Assembly (NCBI GenBank): GCA_019638115.1
Contig: JAHBUK010000006.1
Coordinates: forward strand, 124,001-188,000
Length of the DNA: 64,000 nt
Direction: 5' to 3'
From: Flavobacteriales bacterium
GTDB lineage: Bacteria > Bacteroidota > Bacteroidia > Flavobacteriales_F > PHOS-HE28
The notes under the pieces are model-generated. The model worked only from the letters and a program-made list of their open reading frames with translations, ran no database searches and was not told where the DNA came from. The stretch's first letter is position 1; each line of letters opens with the position of its first letter. Shown here in pieces: positions 8,037 through 15,045 of this stretch. The position numbers were made by a program, and so were the translations under genes.

Positions 8037-9425
8037 TTACAAATGGATCACCTCGCCGTAGGCGGCGGCCGCCGCCTCCATGATGGCTTCGCTCATGGTG
8101 GGGTGGGGGTGTACGGTCTTGATGATCTCGTGGCCGGTGGTCTCCAGCTTGCGGATGCTCACGCACTCGGCGATCATCTCGGTCACGTTCATGCCGATCA
8201 TGTGTGCGCCCAGCAGCTCGCCGTACTTGGCGTCGAAGATGAGCTTCACGAAACCGTCCTTGTTGCCACCGGCGCTGGCCTTGCCGCTGGCGCTGAAGGG
8301 GAACTTGCCCACCTTGATCTCCAGGCCTTTCTCCTTGGCCTGCTTCTCGGTGAGGCCCACGCTGGCCACCTCGGGCGTGCAGTAGGTGCAGCCGGGGATG
8401 TTGTTGTAGTCGAGCTTCTCGGGGTGGTGTCCGGCGATCTTCTCCACGCAGATGATGCCTTCGGCGCTGGCCACGTGTGCCAGGGCCTGGCCGGGGGTGC
8501 AGTCGCCGATGGCGTAGTAGCCGGGGATGTTGGTGGCGTAGTGGCCGTCAACAGTGATCTTGCCCTTGTCGGTAACGATGCCCACCTCTTCGAGGCCGAT
8601 GCCCTCCAGGTTGGCCACGATGCCCACGGCGCTGAGCACGATGTCGCACTCGATCACCTGTTCGCCCTTGGCGCCTTTCACGGTCACCTTGCAGCCTTTG
8701 CCGCTGGTGTCCACCTTGGTCACTTCAGCGCTGGTCATCACCTCGATGCCCTGCTTCTTGAAGCTCTTCTCCAGCTGCTTGCTCACCTCTTCATCCTCCA
8801 CGGGCACGATGTTGGGCATGAACTCCACCAGGGTCACCTTGGTGCCGAGGGCGTTGTAGAAGTAGGCGAACTCGCTGCCGATGGCGCCGCTGCCCACCAC
8901 CACCATGCTCTTGGGCTGCTCGGGCAGCACCATGGCCTCGCGGTAGCCGATGATCTTTTTGCCGTCCTGCTTCAGGGCGGGCAGTTCGCGGCTGCGGGCA
9001 CCGGTGGCAATGATGATGCTCTTGGCTTCCACGGTGCTCTTCTTGCCGTCGGCGGCGGTCACTTCGATCTTGCGACCGGGCAGGAGCTTTCCGCTGCCCA
9101 TGATCACGTCGATCTTGTTCTTCTTCATGAGGAACTGCACGCCGTTGCTCATTCCCTTGGCCACATCGCGGCTGCGCTTCACGATGCCGGGGAAGTCGGC
9201 CTTGGGCGCACCCACGGAGATGCCGTAGTCGGCGGCGTGGTTGATGTACTCGAACACGTTGGCGCTCTTGAGCAGGGCCTTGGTGGGTATGCAACCCCAG
9301 TTGAGGCAGATGCCGCCGAGGGATTCCTTTTCAACGATGGCGGTCTTCAGGCCCAGTTGGCTGGCGCGGATGGCGGCCACGTAGCCGCCGGGGCCACTGC
9401 CGAGAACGATCAGGTCGTAGGTCAT
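8037..9425 (-). CDS. lpd: Dihydrolipoyl dehydrogenase (E3 component)
   Basis: 462-residue FAD flavoprotein that reoxidises dihydrolipoyl groups of 2-oxoacid dehydrogenases or the glycine cleavage system with NAD+. The start is the ATG at 9425 (MTYDLIVLGSGPGGYVAA, the FAD-binding GxGxxG), followed by the redox disulfide GGICLNWGCIPTK, the NAD-binding VVGSGAIGSEFAYF, the second FAD motif (YAIGDCTPG) and the C-terminal His-Glu pair in TVHPHPTMSE. An in-frame extension to 9599 only translates a REP-like array (9473-9599) and was rejected. A TACCTTCGC element lies 24 bases upstream of the start. The neighbouring genes are unrelated in function. Confidence 0.95.
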   Translation of the reverse strand: MTYDLIVLGSGPGGYVAAIRASQLGLKTAIVEKESLGGICLNWGCIPTKALLKSANVFEYINHAADYGISVGAPKADFPGIVKRSRDVAKGMSNGVQFLMKKNKIDVIMGSGKLLPGRKIEVTAADGKKSTVEAKSIIIATGARSRELPALKQDGKKIIGYREAMVLPEQPKSMVVVGSGAIGSEFAYFYNALGTKVTLVEFMPNIVPVEDEEVSKQLEKSFKKQGIEVMTSAEVTKVDTSGKGCKVTVKGAKGEQVIECDIVLSAVGIVANLEGIGLEEVGIVTDKGKITVDGHYATNIPGYYAIGDCTPGQALAHVASAEGIICVEKIAGHHPEKLDYNNIPGCTYCTPEVASVGLTEKQAKEKGLEIKVGKFPFSASGKASAGGNKDGFVKLIFDAKYGELLGAHMIGMNVTEMIAECVSIRKLETTGHEIIKTVHPHPTMSEAIMEAAAAAYGEVIHL

Positions 9426-9449
9426 GGAGGTTGAATGGCGTTTAGCGGG

Positions 9450-9458
9450 GCGAAGGTA
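9450..9458 (-). promoter_or_regulatory. -7 element TACCTTCGC upstream of lpd
   Basis: TACCTTCGC on the minus strand, 24 bases before the ATG at 9425, between the REP-like array and the gene. Confidence 0.55.
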
Positions 9459-9472
9459 GCGAGGGGTGGGTA

Positions 9473-9599
9473 GATGTGTTGCTTCGCTTCGCTCGCAATG
9501 ACAAGATGTGTTGCTTCGCTTCGCTCGCAATGACAGATGTGTTGCTTCGCTTCGCTCGCTATGACAAGATGTGTTGCTTCGCTTCGCTCGCAATGACAA
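9473..9599. repeat. REP-like tandem array, four units of 31-32 nt
   Basis: Four contiguous units start at 9473, 9505, 9536 and 9568. Each runs GATGTGTTGCTTCGCTTCGC followed by TCGCAATGACAA with one or two changes (unit 2 lacks one A, unit 3 has CTATGAC). The core GCTTCGCTTCGCTCGCAATG resembles a REP-type sequence widespread in bacterial intergenic DNA (from memory). There is no spacer between units, so it is not a CRISPR. Confidence 0.85.
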
Positions 9600-9611
9600 G
9601 ATGTGAAGATG

Positions 9612-9717
9612 TTCAAACCTTCAAACCTGCGCAGGGTCTCCCGAGGCACGAGGGGACCCTGCGCCTGAAGAACCGCAGGGTGCCTTGCAGGAGACCCTGC
9701 GGAGATTTGAAGTTTGA
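9612..9717. repeat. Composite hairpin element (copy A of the GGGTCTCC family)
   Basis: Outer arms TCAAACCTTCAAA (from 9612) and TTTGAAGTTTGA (to 9717) pair with one bulge. Inside, 9629-9638 pairs with 9655-9664 (10 bp, extendable) and 9673-9681 pairs with 9694-9702 (9 bp). Near-identical sequence recurs at 12318-12392 and shorter relatives occur at 10352-10375 and 10801-10852. Confidence 0.75.
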
Positions 9718-9807
9718 TGTGAAGATGGCGGGATGTGAAGATGAGGACGCTCGACTTCGCTCAGCGTGATGTGACCAGCGGAAAGTGCAACACGTGCAAC
9801 GGGCGCT

Positions 9808-9816
9808 TACATTGGC
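9808..9816 (+). promoter_or_regulatory. Probable -7 element TACATTGGC
   Basis: A weaker match to the motif, 23 bases upstream of the ATG at 9840. Confidence 0.35.
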
Positions 9817-9839
9817 ACGAACTTCAAAAACCAACCACC

Positions 9840-10334
9840 ATGGACCAGTACGCACCCGTTCCCGCTCAGCGCCCCACCTTACTTACGGTACTCTGCATCC
9901 TCAGCTTCATTGCCGGGGCATGGGGGGTGGTCGATGGGTACCGCACCGGCTTTACCGACAAGCCCCAACGCGACTTGGAAGAGGCCCGCACGACCATTGA
10001 GGAGGCCATGGAGCAGATGGGTGGTGGATCCGGTTTAGCAGAGCGTATGATGGAGGAGGGACTGGCCGCTGCGGAGCAGACCGTGCAACACGCACAGCCG
10101 ATCGGTATCAGCGGTCTGGCTCTCTCCGCGCTCAGCCTTTTCGGCGTGTGGCTCATGTGGAACCTGAAGCGCAACGGCTTCTACCTATATGTCCTTGCTG
10201 GTATCGGTGGTCTCATTGCCCCCATTGCCATTCTCGGTACCAGCTCGGTGGTGATCATGGGCATGGGCATTTCCGGGTTCTTCACCGTGCTGTTCATCGT
10301 GCTCTACGCGGTGAACCTGAAGCACATGAGCTGA
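9840..10334 (+). CDS. Small four-helix membrane protein, unknown function (paralogue of the gene at 10923)
   Basis: 164 residues from ATG 9840 (MDQYAPVPAQRPTLLTVLC). Predicted helices lie near 12-32, 82-104, 108-128 and 135-158, with a roughly 45-residue hydrophilic, acidic loop rich in Glu and Met after the first helix. It ends YAVNLKHMS. The layout matches the next gene, which has RPELIGSLGVLSY in the first helix, RRWGFHVYAF against KRNGFYLYVL, and YGTQLKRLS at the end. The two genes are separated by a 588-base repeat island. The longer in-frame start at 9735 would place translated repeat DNA in front and was rejected. I do not recognise a named family. Confidence 0.75.
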   Translation: MDQYAPVPAQRPTLLTVLCILSFIAGAWGVVDGYRTGFTDKPQRDLEEARTTIEEAMEQMGGGSGLAERMMEEGLAAAEQTVQHAQPIGISGLALSALSLFGVWLMWNLKRNGFYLYVLAGIGGLIAPIAILGTSSVVIMGMGISGFFTVLFIVLYAVNLKHMS

Positions 10335-10351
10335 GCGCTCCAAACCTCCGT

Positions 10352-10375
10352 AGTGGTCTCCAGCAGGAGGCCACT
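10352..10375 (+). terminator. Hairpin after the membrane-protein gene (copy B of the GGGTCTCC family)
   Basis: AGTGGTCTCC (10352-10361) pairs with GGAGGCCACT (10366-10375) around an AGCA loop, with one G-T pair. It begins 17 bases after the stop at 10334 and may act as a terminator; there is no T-run. Confidence 0.45.
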
Positions 10376-10410
10376 GCGCAGGTATGGACATGCCTGGCGC
10401 GTGGTGGACC

Positions 10411-10644
10411 CATATGCCGTCCCTCCGGGACTGGGATGCACCACGTGTTATGTTCGGGCTTCCCATATGCCGTCCCTATGGGACTGGGATGCGCCGACGT
10501 GTTATGTTCGGGCTTCCCATATGCCGTCCCTCCGGGACTGGGATGCTCCACGTGTTATGTTCGGGCTTCCCATATGCCGTCCCTATGGGACTGGGATGCG
10601 CCGACGTGTTATGTTCGGGCTTCCCATATGCCGTCACTCAAACC
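10411..10644. repeat. Alternating 53/54-nt tandem array (A-B-A-B plus a partial unit)
   Basis: Units start at 10411 (53 nt), 10464 (54 nt), 10518 (53 nt), 10571 (54 nt) and 10625 (broken off). A-type units contain GTCCCTCCGGGAC, B-type units GTCCCTATGGGAC, and the second half differs in step (CACCACGTG or CTCCACGTG against CGCCGACGTG). Each has a GTCCC/GGGAC stem, extendable by TCCCA/TGGGA across a TATGCC bulge. A 107-nt dimer therefore appears twice. Confidence 0.85.
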
Positions 10645-10800
10645 TGCGTAGGTTTGGAGCCATCCTTCAGGAGGTCTCGCAGCAGCTTTGTGTGAATTCC
10701 ATCTGCGTCATCTGCGTCATCTGCGGTTAGATCAGCATTCGAGCCCGAAGGGCGAGCTCTTCACGCAATACACCAGCATCCGTGGTTGAGCACCAAACCG

Positions 10801-10852
10801 CCGCAGTGGTCTCCCGACGAAGGAGGGGTCCGATGCATATCGGACCTTGCGG
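10801..10852. repeat. Hairpin element, copy D of the GGGTCTCC family
   Basis: CCGCA (10801-10805) pairs with TGCGG (10848-10852). Inside, GGTCCGAT (10827-10834) pairs with ATCGGACC (10839-10846). The TGGTCTCCCGACGAAGGAGG part matches copy E at 12327. Confidence 0.65.
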
Positions 10853-10907
10853 AAGTTCCGGAAGCCCCCGTGCCCCCGTGGCCGGGGAGCTTCGTGTTTC
10901 GCAGTCC

Positions 10908-10916
10908 TACCTTCGC
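10908..10916 (+). promoter_or_regulatory. -7 element TACCTTCGC
   Basis: Lies six bases upstream of the ATG at 10923 and excludes the longer in-frame start at 10782. Confidence 0.55.
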
Positions 10917-10922
10917 TCCGCC

Positions 10923-11408
10923 ATGGCCGACACCTACTTCCTGCCCGATGAGCAGGGCAACACCACCCGTCCGGAGCTGATCGGCTCGCTGGGCGTGCTT
11001 TCCTACATCAACACGGGCCTCTTCATGGTGGTCTACGGCCTGGGCATGCTGGCCATGCTGGCGGTGCGCACCATGCCGGTGGAGGAGTACACGGCCCTGA
11101 TGATGGAGAGCGCCAGCTGGCTGCCTGAGGAAAGCCAGGCCGCCATGGAACAGATGAGCGTGCTGCTGCACGAGAGCGGTGTGCTGCTCATGTTCATGCT
11201 CTTCCTGCGCACGGTGCTTCGATTCATCGGCGTGCGCGGCATGTGGGTGGGACGGCGCTGGGGCTTCCACGTGTATGCCTTCGCGCAGTTGGCGGGCATC
11301 TTCGCGCCGCACCTGGTGCTGCCCCTGAGCCAGCTCGGCTTCTTCGCCCCGCTGCTCAGCGTGGCCACCACGGCCATCTATGGCACACAGCTGAAGCGCC
11401 TGTCATGA
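10923..11408 (+). CDS. Small four-helix membrane protein, unknown function (paralogue of the gene at 9840)
   Basis: 161 residues starting MADTYFLPDEQGNTTRPELI. Helices lie near 22-45, 90-107, 115-133 and 135-155. As in its paralogue, the first helix is followed by a hydrophilic loop of about 45 residues with several Met and Glu, and the chain ends YGTQLKRLS. Its stop overlaps the ATG of the esterase gene (ATGA), so the two are probably translationally coupled. The start at 10923 was chosen because a TACCTTCGC element lies six bases upstream and because the longer frame translates a hairpin repeat. Function unknown. Confidence 0.75.
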   Translation: MADTYFLPDEQGNTTRPELIGSLGVLSYINTGLFMVVYGLGMLAMLAVRTMPVEEYTALMMESASWLPEESQAAMEQMSVLLHESGVLLMFMLFLRTVLRFIGVRGMWVGRRWGFHVYAFAQLAGIFAPHLVLPLSQLGFFAPLLSVATTAIYGTQLKRLS

Positions 11409-12220
11409 GGCTGCTGCTGGCCCTGTTGCTGGCATGGTCCGCAAGCGCCACCTGGGCGCAACGAGTTGGCCCGCCCCAACCTTTCGTGCTCGACACCACG
11501 GAGACCATTCACAGCCGGCTGCTGGGTGAGGACCGTGTGCTGAACATCCACCTGCCACCGGCCTACCACGCGGACACGGCTACGAACTATCCCGTGATCT
11601 ACCTGCTGGACGGCAGCGCCGACGAGGACTTCGTCCATGTGGTGGGCGGGCTGCAGTTCGCCAGCTTCCCCTGGTTGCAATGGATGCCGCCGAGCATCGT
11701 GGTGGGCATCGCCAACGTGGACCGCAAGCGCGACCTCACCTTCCCGACCACCATCGCGGCGGACAAGGAGCAGTTCCCCACCACCGGCGGCAGCCAGGCC
11801 TTCATGGAGTTCCTGGCGAAGGAGGTGCTGCCCTTCGTGGAGCGCGAATACCGCGTAAGCCGCGAACGCACGCTGATCGGCCAGAGCCTGGGTGGCCTCT
11901 TCGCCTCGGAGCTGCTTTTCCGCAAGCCCTACCTCTTCACCCACTACCTCATCGTTAGCCCCAGCCTGTGGTGGGACAGCGGCTCGTTGCTTCAGTTGGA
12001 CCACAGCGTGCTGATGGCGCCGGACATCGGGGTGGCCAGCGTGTACATCGTGGTGGGCGATGAAGGGCGCGGCATGGTACGACCGGCCAAGCGCTTGGCC
12101 GGGATCCTGCGCAAAGGCAGCCAGGCACGCATCGGCTACCAACGCATCCGCGGGCTGGACCACGCCAACATCCTGCACCGTGCGCTGATGGACTATTTCC
12201 AGTGGCGGGGAGGGAAGTAG
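11405..12220 (+). CDS. Secreted alpha/beta-hydrolase, esterase D / enterochelin-esterase-like
   Basis: 271 residues with a signal peptide (MRLLLALLLAWSASATWAQ). The esterase fold is shown by YPVIYLLDGSADEDF, VVGIANVDRKRDLTFP, the nucleophile elbow LIGQSLGGLFASELL (Ser about residue 160), SPSLWWDSG, and a C-terminal GLDHANILH that would supply the His. Pfam Esterase (PF00756) members include siderophore esterases, S-formylglutathione hydrolases and carbohydrate esterases; LDGSADEDFVHV and SPSLWWD are typical of the periplasmic siderophore-esterase-like group in Bacteroidota. Substrate unknown. It overlaps the preceding membrane-protein gene by four bases. Confidence 0.85.
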   Translation: MRLLLALLLAWSASATWAQRVGPPQPFVLDTTETIHSRLLGEDRVLNIHLPPAYHADTATNYPVIYLLDGSADEDFVHVVGGLQFASFPWLQWMPPSIVVGIANVDRKRDLTFPTTIAADKEQFPTTGGSQAFMEFLAKEVLPFVEREYRVSRERTLIGQSLGGLFASELLFRKPYLFTHYLIVSPSLWWDSGSLLQLDHSVLMAPDIGVASVYIVVGDEGRGMVRPAKRLAGILRKGSQARIGYQRIRGLDHANILHRALMDYFQWRGGK

Positions 12221-12594
12221 GGGCTCCACGTTCCCCCTTCGCGTGCCGAACAAGCGGAGCCAAACCAATGCTGAGGTTTCGGTTCCGAAGGCTCCAAGGC
12301 ATGGGACAAGTTCAAACCCCTATAGGGTCTCCCGACGAAGGAGGGGACCCTGCAGCCGTCGCATGTGCGAACCAAAGGGTGCCTTGCAGGATACATGGCT
12401 GCTGTTCCGAAGGCTCCAAGACATGGGACAAGTAATCCCGTGTTGAGCGCAGCTGCGTTGTGATCGGGGTGGCGCAGCGGTGTGTACGGATGCGCCAGAC
12501 TGCTTCGCTTTGCGCATAGCATCCATCTTTGCGGCCACGCTGCGGGCCGGGCATCATCGGACCCCCTTTCCACGGAACCAGAACAAAAACACCG
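12221..12594. other. 374-base intergenic region with repeats
   Basis: No gene seen. It contains two near-identical 30-base direct repeats (12282-12311 and 12403-12432) flanking copy E of the GGGTCTCC hairpin family (12318-12392), and a weak promoter-like CATCTTTGC at 12524-12532. Confidence 0.65.
12282..12432. repeat. 30-base direct repeat flanking a hairpin element
   Basis: The sequence from GTTCCGAAGGCTCCAAG to CATGGGACAAGT occurs at 12282-12311 and again at 12403-12432 with one mismatch. Between the copies lies AGGGTCTCCCGACGAAGGAG with its pairing half GACCCT (12324-12351) and AGGGTGCCTTGCAGGA, both also present in copy A near 9632-9693. Confidence 0.75.
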
Positions 12595-13794
12595 GTGCGC
12601 TCCCGCCTCGCCATCCTCTTCCTCACGGTCTTCATCGACCTGCTGGGTTTCGGCTTGGTGATCCCCATCCTGCCCACTTACGCATCACAATTGGGCGCCT
12701 CGCCATTCGAGGTGGGCTTGGTGATGGCCGTGTACGCGCTCATGAACTTCATCTTCTCGCCGTTCTGGGGCAGTGTGAGCGATCGCCTGGGCCGCCGTCC
12801 GGTGATCGCGTTCACCGTGCTCATCACGGCCCTGGCCTTCCTGCTGCTGGCGCACGCCCACAGCCTGGCGCTGCTCTTCGCGGCGCGCATGCTGGCGGGC
12901 ATTGGCTCGGCCAACATCGCGGCCTCACAGGCCTACATCACGGATGTTACTCCACCTGAGGGAAGGGCCAAGGCCTTGGGGCTCATCGGGGCCGCGTTCG
13001 GCATCGGTTTCATCTTCGGACCGCCCGTGGGTGGTTTCATCAAGGAGCACTATGGCATGGCGGCGGTCGGCTACAGCGCCATGGGGCTCAGCCTGCTGAA
13101 CCTCTTGCTGGTGTTGATGCTGCTGCCCGAATCGCTGAAGGAGCGCAACCGCGAAGTGAAGCTGGAACTGAAGCCCGTGACCCAGGCCTTGAACGCTCTG
13201 CGGAACGAGCGTTTCCGCGACCTCTTCATCACCACCTTCATCTACATCACGGCCTTCAGCATGATGCAGATCACCGTGGCCCTGCTGTGGGAGGAGCAGT
13301 ATGCCCTGAGCGAGGCGCAGATCGGCTACATGTTCGCGGCCATCGGCTTCGCATCCGCGGTGGTGCAGGGCACCTTGGTGGGCTGGCTGGCCCGCACCTT
13401 CGGCGAAGCGCGGCTCATGGTGTACGGCGCCATCCTCATGGGCTGCGGCTTGTTTTCCATTCCCTTCGTGCCCAATGACCTCTTCATGCCGCTGGCCTTG
13501 ATCCCCATCGCCTTGCTCGCACTGGCCAACGGTTGCCTCATGCCCAGCATCACCTCTTTGCTCAGCCGCAATGCGCAACAGAGCGAACAGGGCCAGGTGC
13601 TGGGGCTCAACCAGAGCTTCGCCTCCTTGGCACGCATAGCAGGCCCCACCCTGGGCGGTGTGCTGTACGGTTGGCATTACACCGGCCCTTACGTGGCGGG
13701 CGCCGGGCTCATGGGCGTGGTGCTGCTCTTCGTGCTCGCCTTCCAACGTGCGGCACGCCGCAGCACCGGGCTTTCCGACCAGCACTTACTTTAG
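12595..13794 (+). CDS. MFS transporter, TetA-like drug:H+ antiporter
   Basis: About 399 residues with 12 predicted helices. The first helix contains FLTVFIDLLGFGLVIPILP, the classic start of TetA-type DHA1 transporters, followed by the loop 2-3 motif GSVSDRLGRRPVI, and motif C is GLIGAAFGIGFIFGPPVGG. Likely an inner-membrane multidrug efflux or metabolite exporter. I place the start at a GTG (12595, MRSRLAILFL) since the upstream in-frame ATG (12529) adds 22 residues that look non-coding and overlaps a promoter-like CATCTTTGC. Substrate unknown. It ends 30 bases before sucD. Confidence 0.87.
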   Translation: MRSRLAILFLTVFIDLLGFGLVIPILPTYASQLGASPFEVGLVMAVYALMNFIFSPFWGSVSDRLGRRPVIAFTVLITALAFLLLAHAHSLALLFAARMLAGIGSANIAASQAYITDVTPPEGRAKALGLIGAAFGIGFIFGPPVGGFIKEHYGMAAVGYSAMGLSLLNLLLVLMLLPESLKERNREVKLELKPVTQALNALRNERFRDLFITTFIYITAFSMMQITVALLWEEQYALSEAQIGYMFAAIGFASAVVQGTLVGWLARTFGEARLMVYGAILMGCGLFSIPFVPNDLFMPLALIPIALLALANGCLMPSITSLLSRNAQQSEQGQVLGLNQSFASLARIAGPTLGGVLYGWHYTGPYVAGAGLMGVVLLFVLAFQRAARRSTGLSDQHLL

Positions 13795-13795
13795 C
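13787..13795 (+). promoter_or_regulatory. -7 element TACTTTAGC upstream of sucD
   Basis: Lies over the end of the MFS gene, 29 bases before the sucD ATG. It could give sucD its own transcript. Confidence 0.4.
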
Positions 13796-13824
13796 GCCCC
13801 CAAGATCCAGACCCACCGCATTCC

Positions 13825-14694
13825 ATGAGCGTCCTCGTAAACAAGAACAGCAAGATCCTTGTCCAAGGTTTCACCGGTAGCGAAGGCACCTTCCACGCCA
13901 CGCAAATGATCGAGTACGGCACCAATGTCGTGGGTGGTGTCACCCCCGGCAAAGGCGGCCAGACCCACTTGGATCGTCCGGTGTTCGAGACCGTGAGCGA
14001 TGCCGTGAAGGCCACCGGCGCTGACGTGAGCATCATCTTCGTTCCACCCGCCTTCGCTTCCGACGCGATCATGGAAGCGGCCGAGGCCGGCATCAAGGTC
14101 ATCGTCTGCATCACCGAGGGCATCCCCGTGAAGGACATGGTGGCCGCCCGCGAGTATCTGCGTGGCAAGGACTGCCGCCTGATCGGCCCCAACTGCCCCG
14201 GCGTGATCACCGCCGATGAATGCAAAGTGGGCATCATGCCCGGCTTCGTGTTCAAGAAGGGCAAGGTTGGCATCGTCTCCAAGTCCGGTACCCTCACCTA
14301 TGAGGCCGCCGATCAGGTGGTGAAGGCAGGCATGGGCATCACCACGGCCATCGGCATCGGTGGCGACCCCATCATCGGCACTACCACCCTGGAAGCCGTT
14401 CAACTCTTCGCCAACGACCCCGAGACCGAGGCCATCGTGATGATCGGCGAGATCGGTGGTGATCTGGAGATCCAGGCTGCGCGTTGGATCAAGGCCAATT
14501 GCAAGAAGCCCGTGGTCGGGTTCATTGCCGGCGAGACCGCTCCTGCTGGCCGCACCATGGGCCACGCCGGTGCCATCGTTAGCGGTGCCGACGAAAGCGC
14601 CGCCGCCAAGAAGGCCGTAATGCGCGAGTGCGGCATCCACGTGGTGGAAAGCCCAGCCACCATCGGTGCCAAGGTGAAGGAGGTGCTGGGTTAA
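13825..14694 (+). CDS. sucD: Succinyl-CoA ligase (ADP-forming) alpha subunit
   Basis: 289 residues, normal family length. It catalyses the TCA step between succinyl-CoA and succinate with substrate-level phosphorylation. CoA-binding domain: [21 protein letters not shown]. Ligase domain: [33 protein letters not shown], and GHAGAIVSG with the phosphorylated active-site His. The beta subunit gene sucC is not in this window, so the pair is unlinked here. Its 3' end overlaps the convergent small gene at 14691 by four bases. Succinyl-CoA also links it in metabolism to the methylmalonyl-CoA mutase at 42870. Confidence 0.96.
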   Translation: MSVLVNKNSKILVQGFTGSEGTFHATQMIEYGTNVVGGVTPGKGGQTHLDRPVFETVSDAVKATGADVSIIFVPPAFASDAIMEAAEAGIKVIVCITEGIPVKDMVAAREYLRGKDCRLIGPNCPGVITADECKVGIMPGFVFKKGKVGIVSKSGTLTYEAADQVVKAGMGITTAIGIGGDPIIGTTTLEAVQLFANDPETEAIVMIGEIGGDLEIQAARWIKANCKKPVVGFIAGETAPAGRTMGHAGAIVSGADESAAAKKAVMRECGIHVVESPATIGAKVKEVLG

Positions 14695-14924
14695 GCCCCT
14701 TCCTCCGTACGCATGTCGGGTGACAGGATGTAGGCCCACCGCACCACACGCTGCACAGGGCTCAGCTTCAAGCGGTCCTGGAACTGCCAATTACCCCGCA
14801 GGTAGCGCATGGCGTAATAGCGCGTCTCGTTGTCCCGCGCGAAGTGGAGTTCCACCAGGCACAAGCGCTTCGGGTCATCTGGTAATTCCGGAGGAGTGAC
14901 CCACGGGCCGGTGGCATGCTGCAT
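14691..14924 (-). CDS. Conserved-looking small protein, 77 aa, unknown function
   Basis: Protein starting [20 protein letters not shown] and containing [20 protein letters not shown] and a Trp-rich second half ([21 protein letters not shown]). It looks like a small soluble alpha/beta protein. It converges on sucD with a four-base overlap. A TAGCTTCGC element ends three bases before the ATG, so the transcript would be almost leaderless; this is the main evidence that it is real. I do not recognise a family. Confidence 0.55.
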   Translation of the reverse strand: MQHATGPWVTPPELPDDPKRLCLVELHFARDNETRYYAMRYLRGNWQFQDRLKLSPVQRVVRWAYILSPDMRTEEGA

Positions 14925-14927
14925 GGC

Positions 14928-14936
14928 GCGAAGCTA
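14928..14936 (-). promoter_or_regulatory. -7 element TAGCTTCGC, almost abutting the start
   Basis: On the minus strand, three bases before the ATG at 14924; predicts a very short or leaderless 5' end. Confidence 0.45.
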
Positions 14937-15032
14937 TGGGTAGGTGGAACGTTGTTCGAACATCGTTCATCGACCATCGAAACTCGAACAAGGACCACCA
15001 CCGTCCCGGTCCCGAGCAACCCGCACAACCAA

Positions 15033-15041
15033 TACCTTCGC
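15033..15041 (+). promoter_or_regulatory. -7 element TACCTTCGC upstream of fabG
   Basis: Four bases before the ATG at 15046; supports the short start. Confidence 0.55.
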
Positions 15042-15045
15042 CCAC

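Larger units (their letters stand above)
9426..9839. other. Intergenic repeat island between lpd and a membrane-protein gene
   Basis: This 414-base stretch has no convincing gene. It holds the lpd promoter element, the four-unit REP-like array, a composite hairpin element (9612-9717), a short CTCGACTTCGCTCAGC stretch near 9750, and the presumed promoter of the next gene. Confidence 0.7.
10335..10922. other. 588-base intergenic repeat island
   Basis: No credible gene. It contains the copy B hairpin, the 53/54-nt array, a CAAACCT/AGGTTTG 7-bp hairpin (10639-10656), three ATCTGCGTC units (10701-10726), the copy D hairpins (10801-10852) and the promoter element of the next gene. Open frames across it merely translate the repeats. 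Confidence 0.7.

Noticed and set aside
8043..9434. 463-codon plus-strand frame opposite lpd
   Set aside because: His/Gly/Ala-rich shadow; lpd has all the family motifs.
9426..9599. N-terminal extension of lpd (Arg-Ser-Asn-rich repeats)
   Set aside because: It is only the translation of the REP-like array; the enzyme starts at 9425 with MTYDLIVLGSGPGG.
9473..9599. CRISPR array
   Set aside because: The four units abut directly with no spacers.
10411..10644. CRISPR array
   Set aside because: The 53/54-nt units are contiguous, with no unique spacers, and there are no cas genes in the window.
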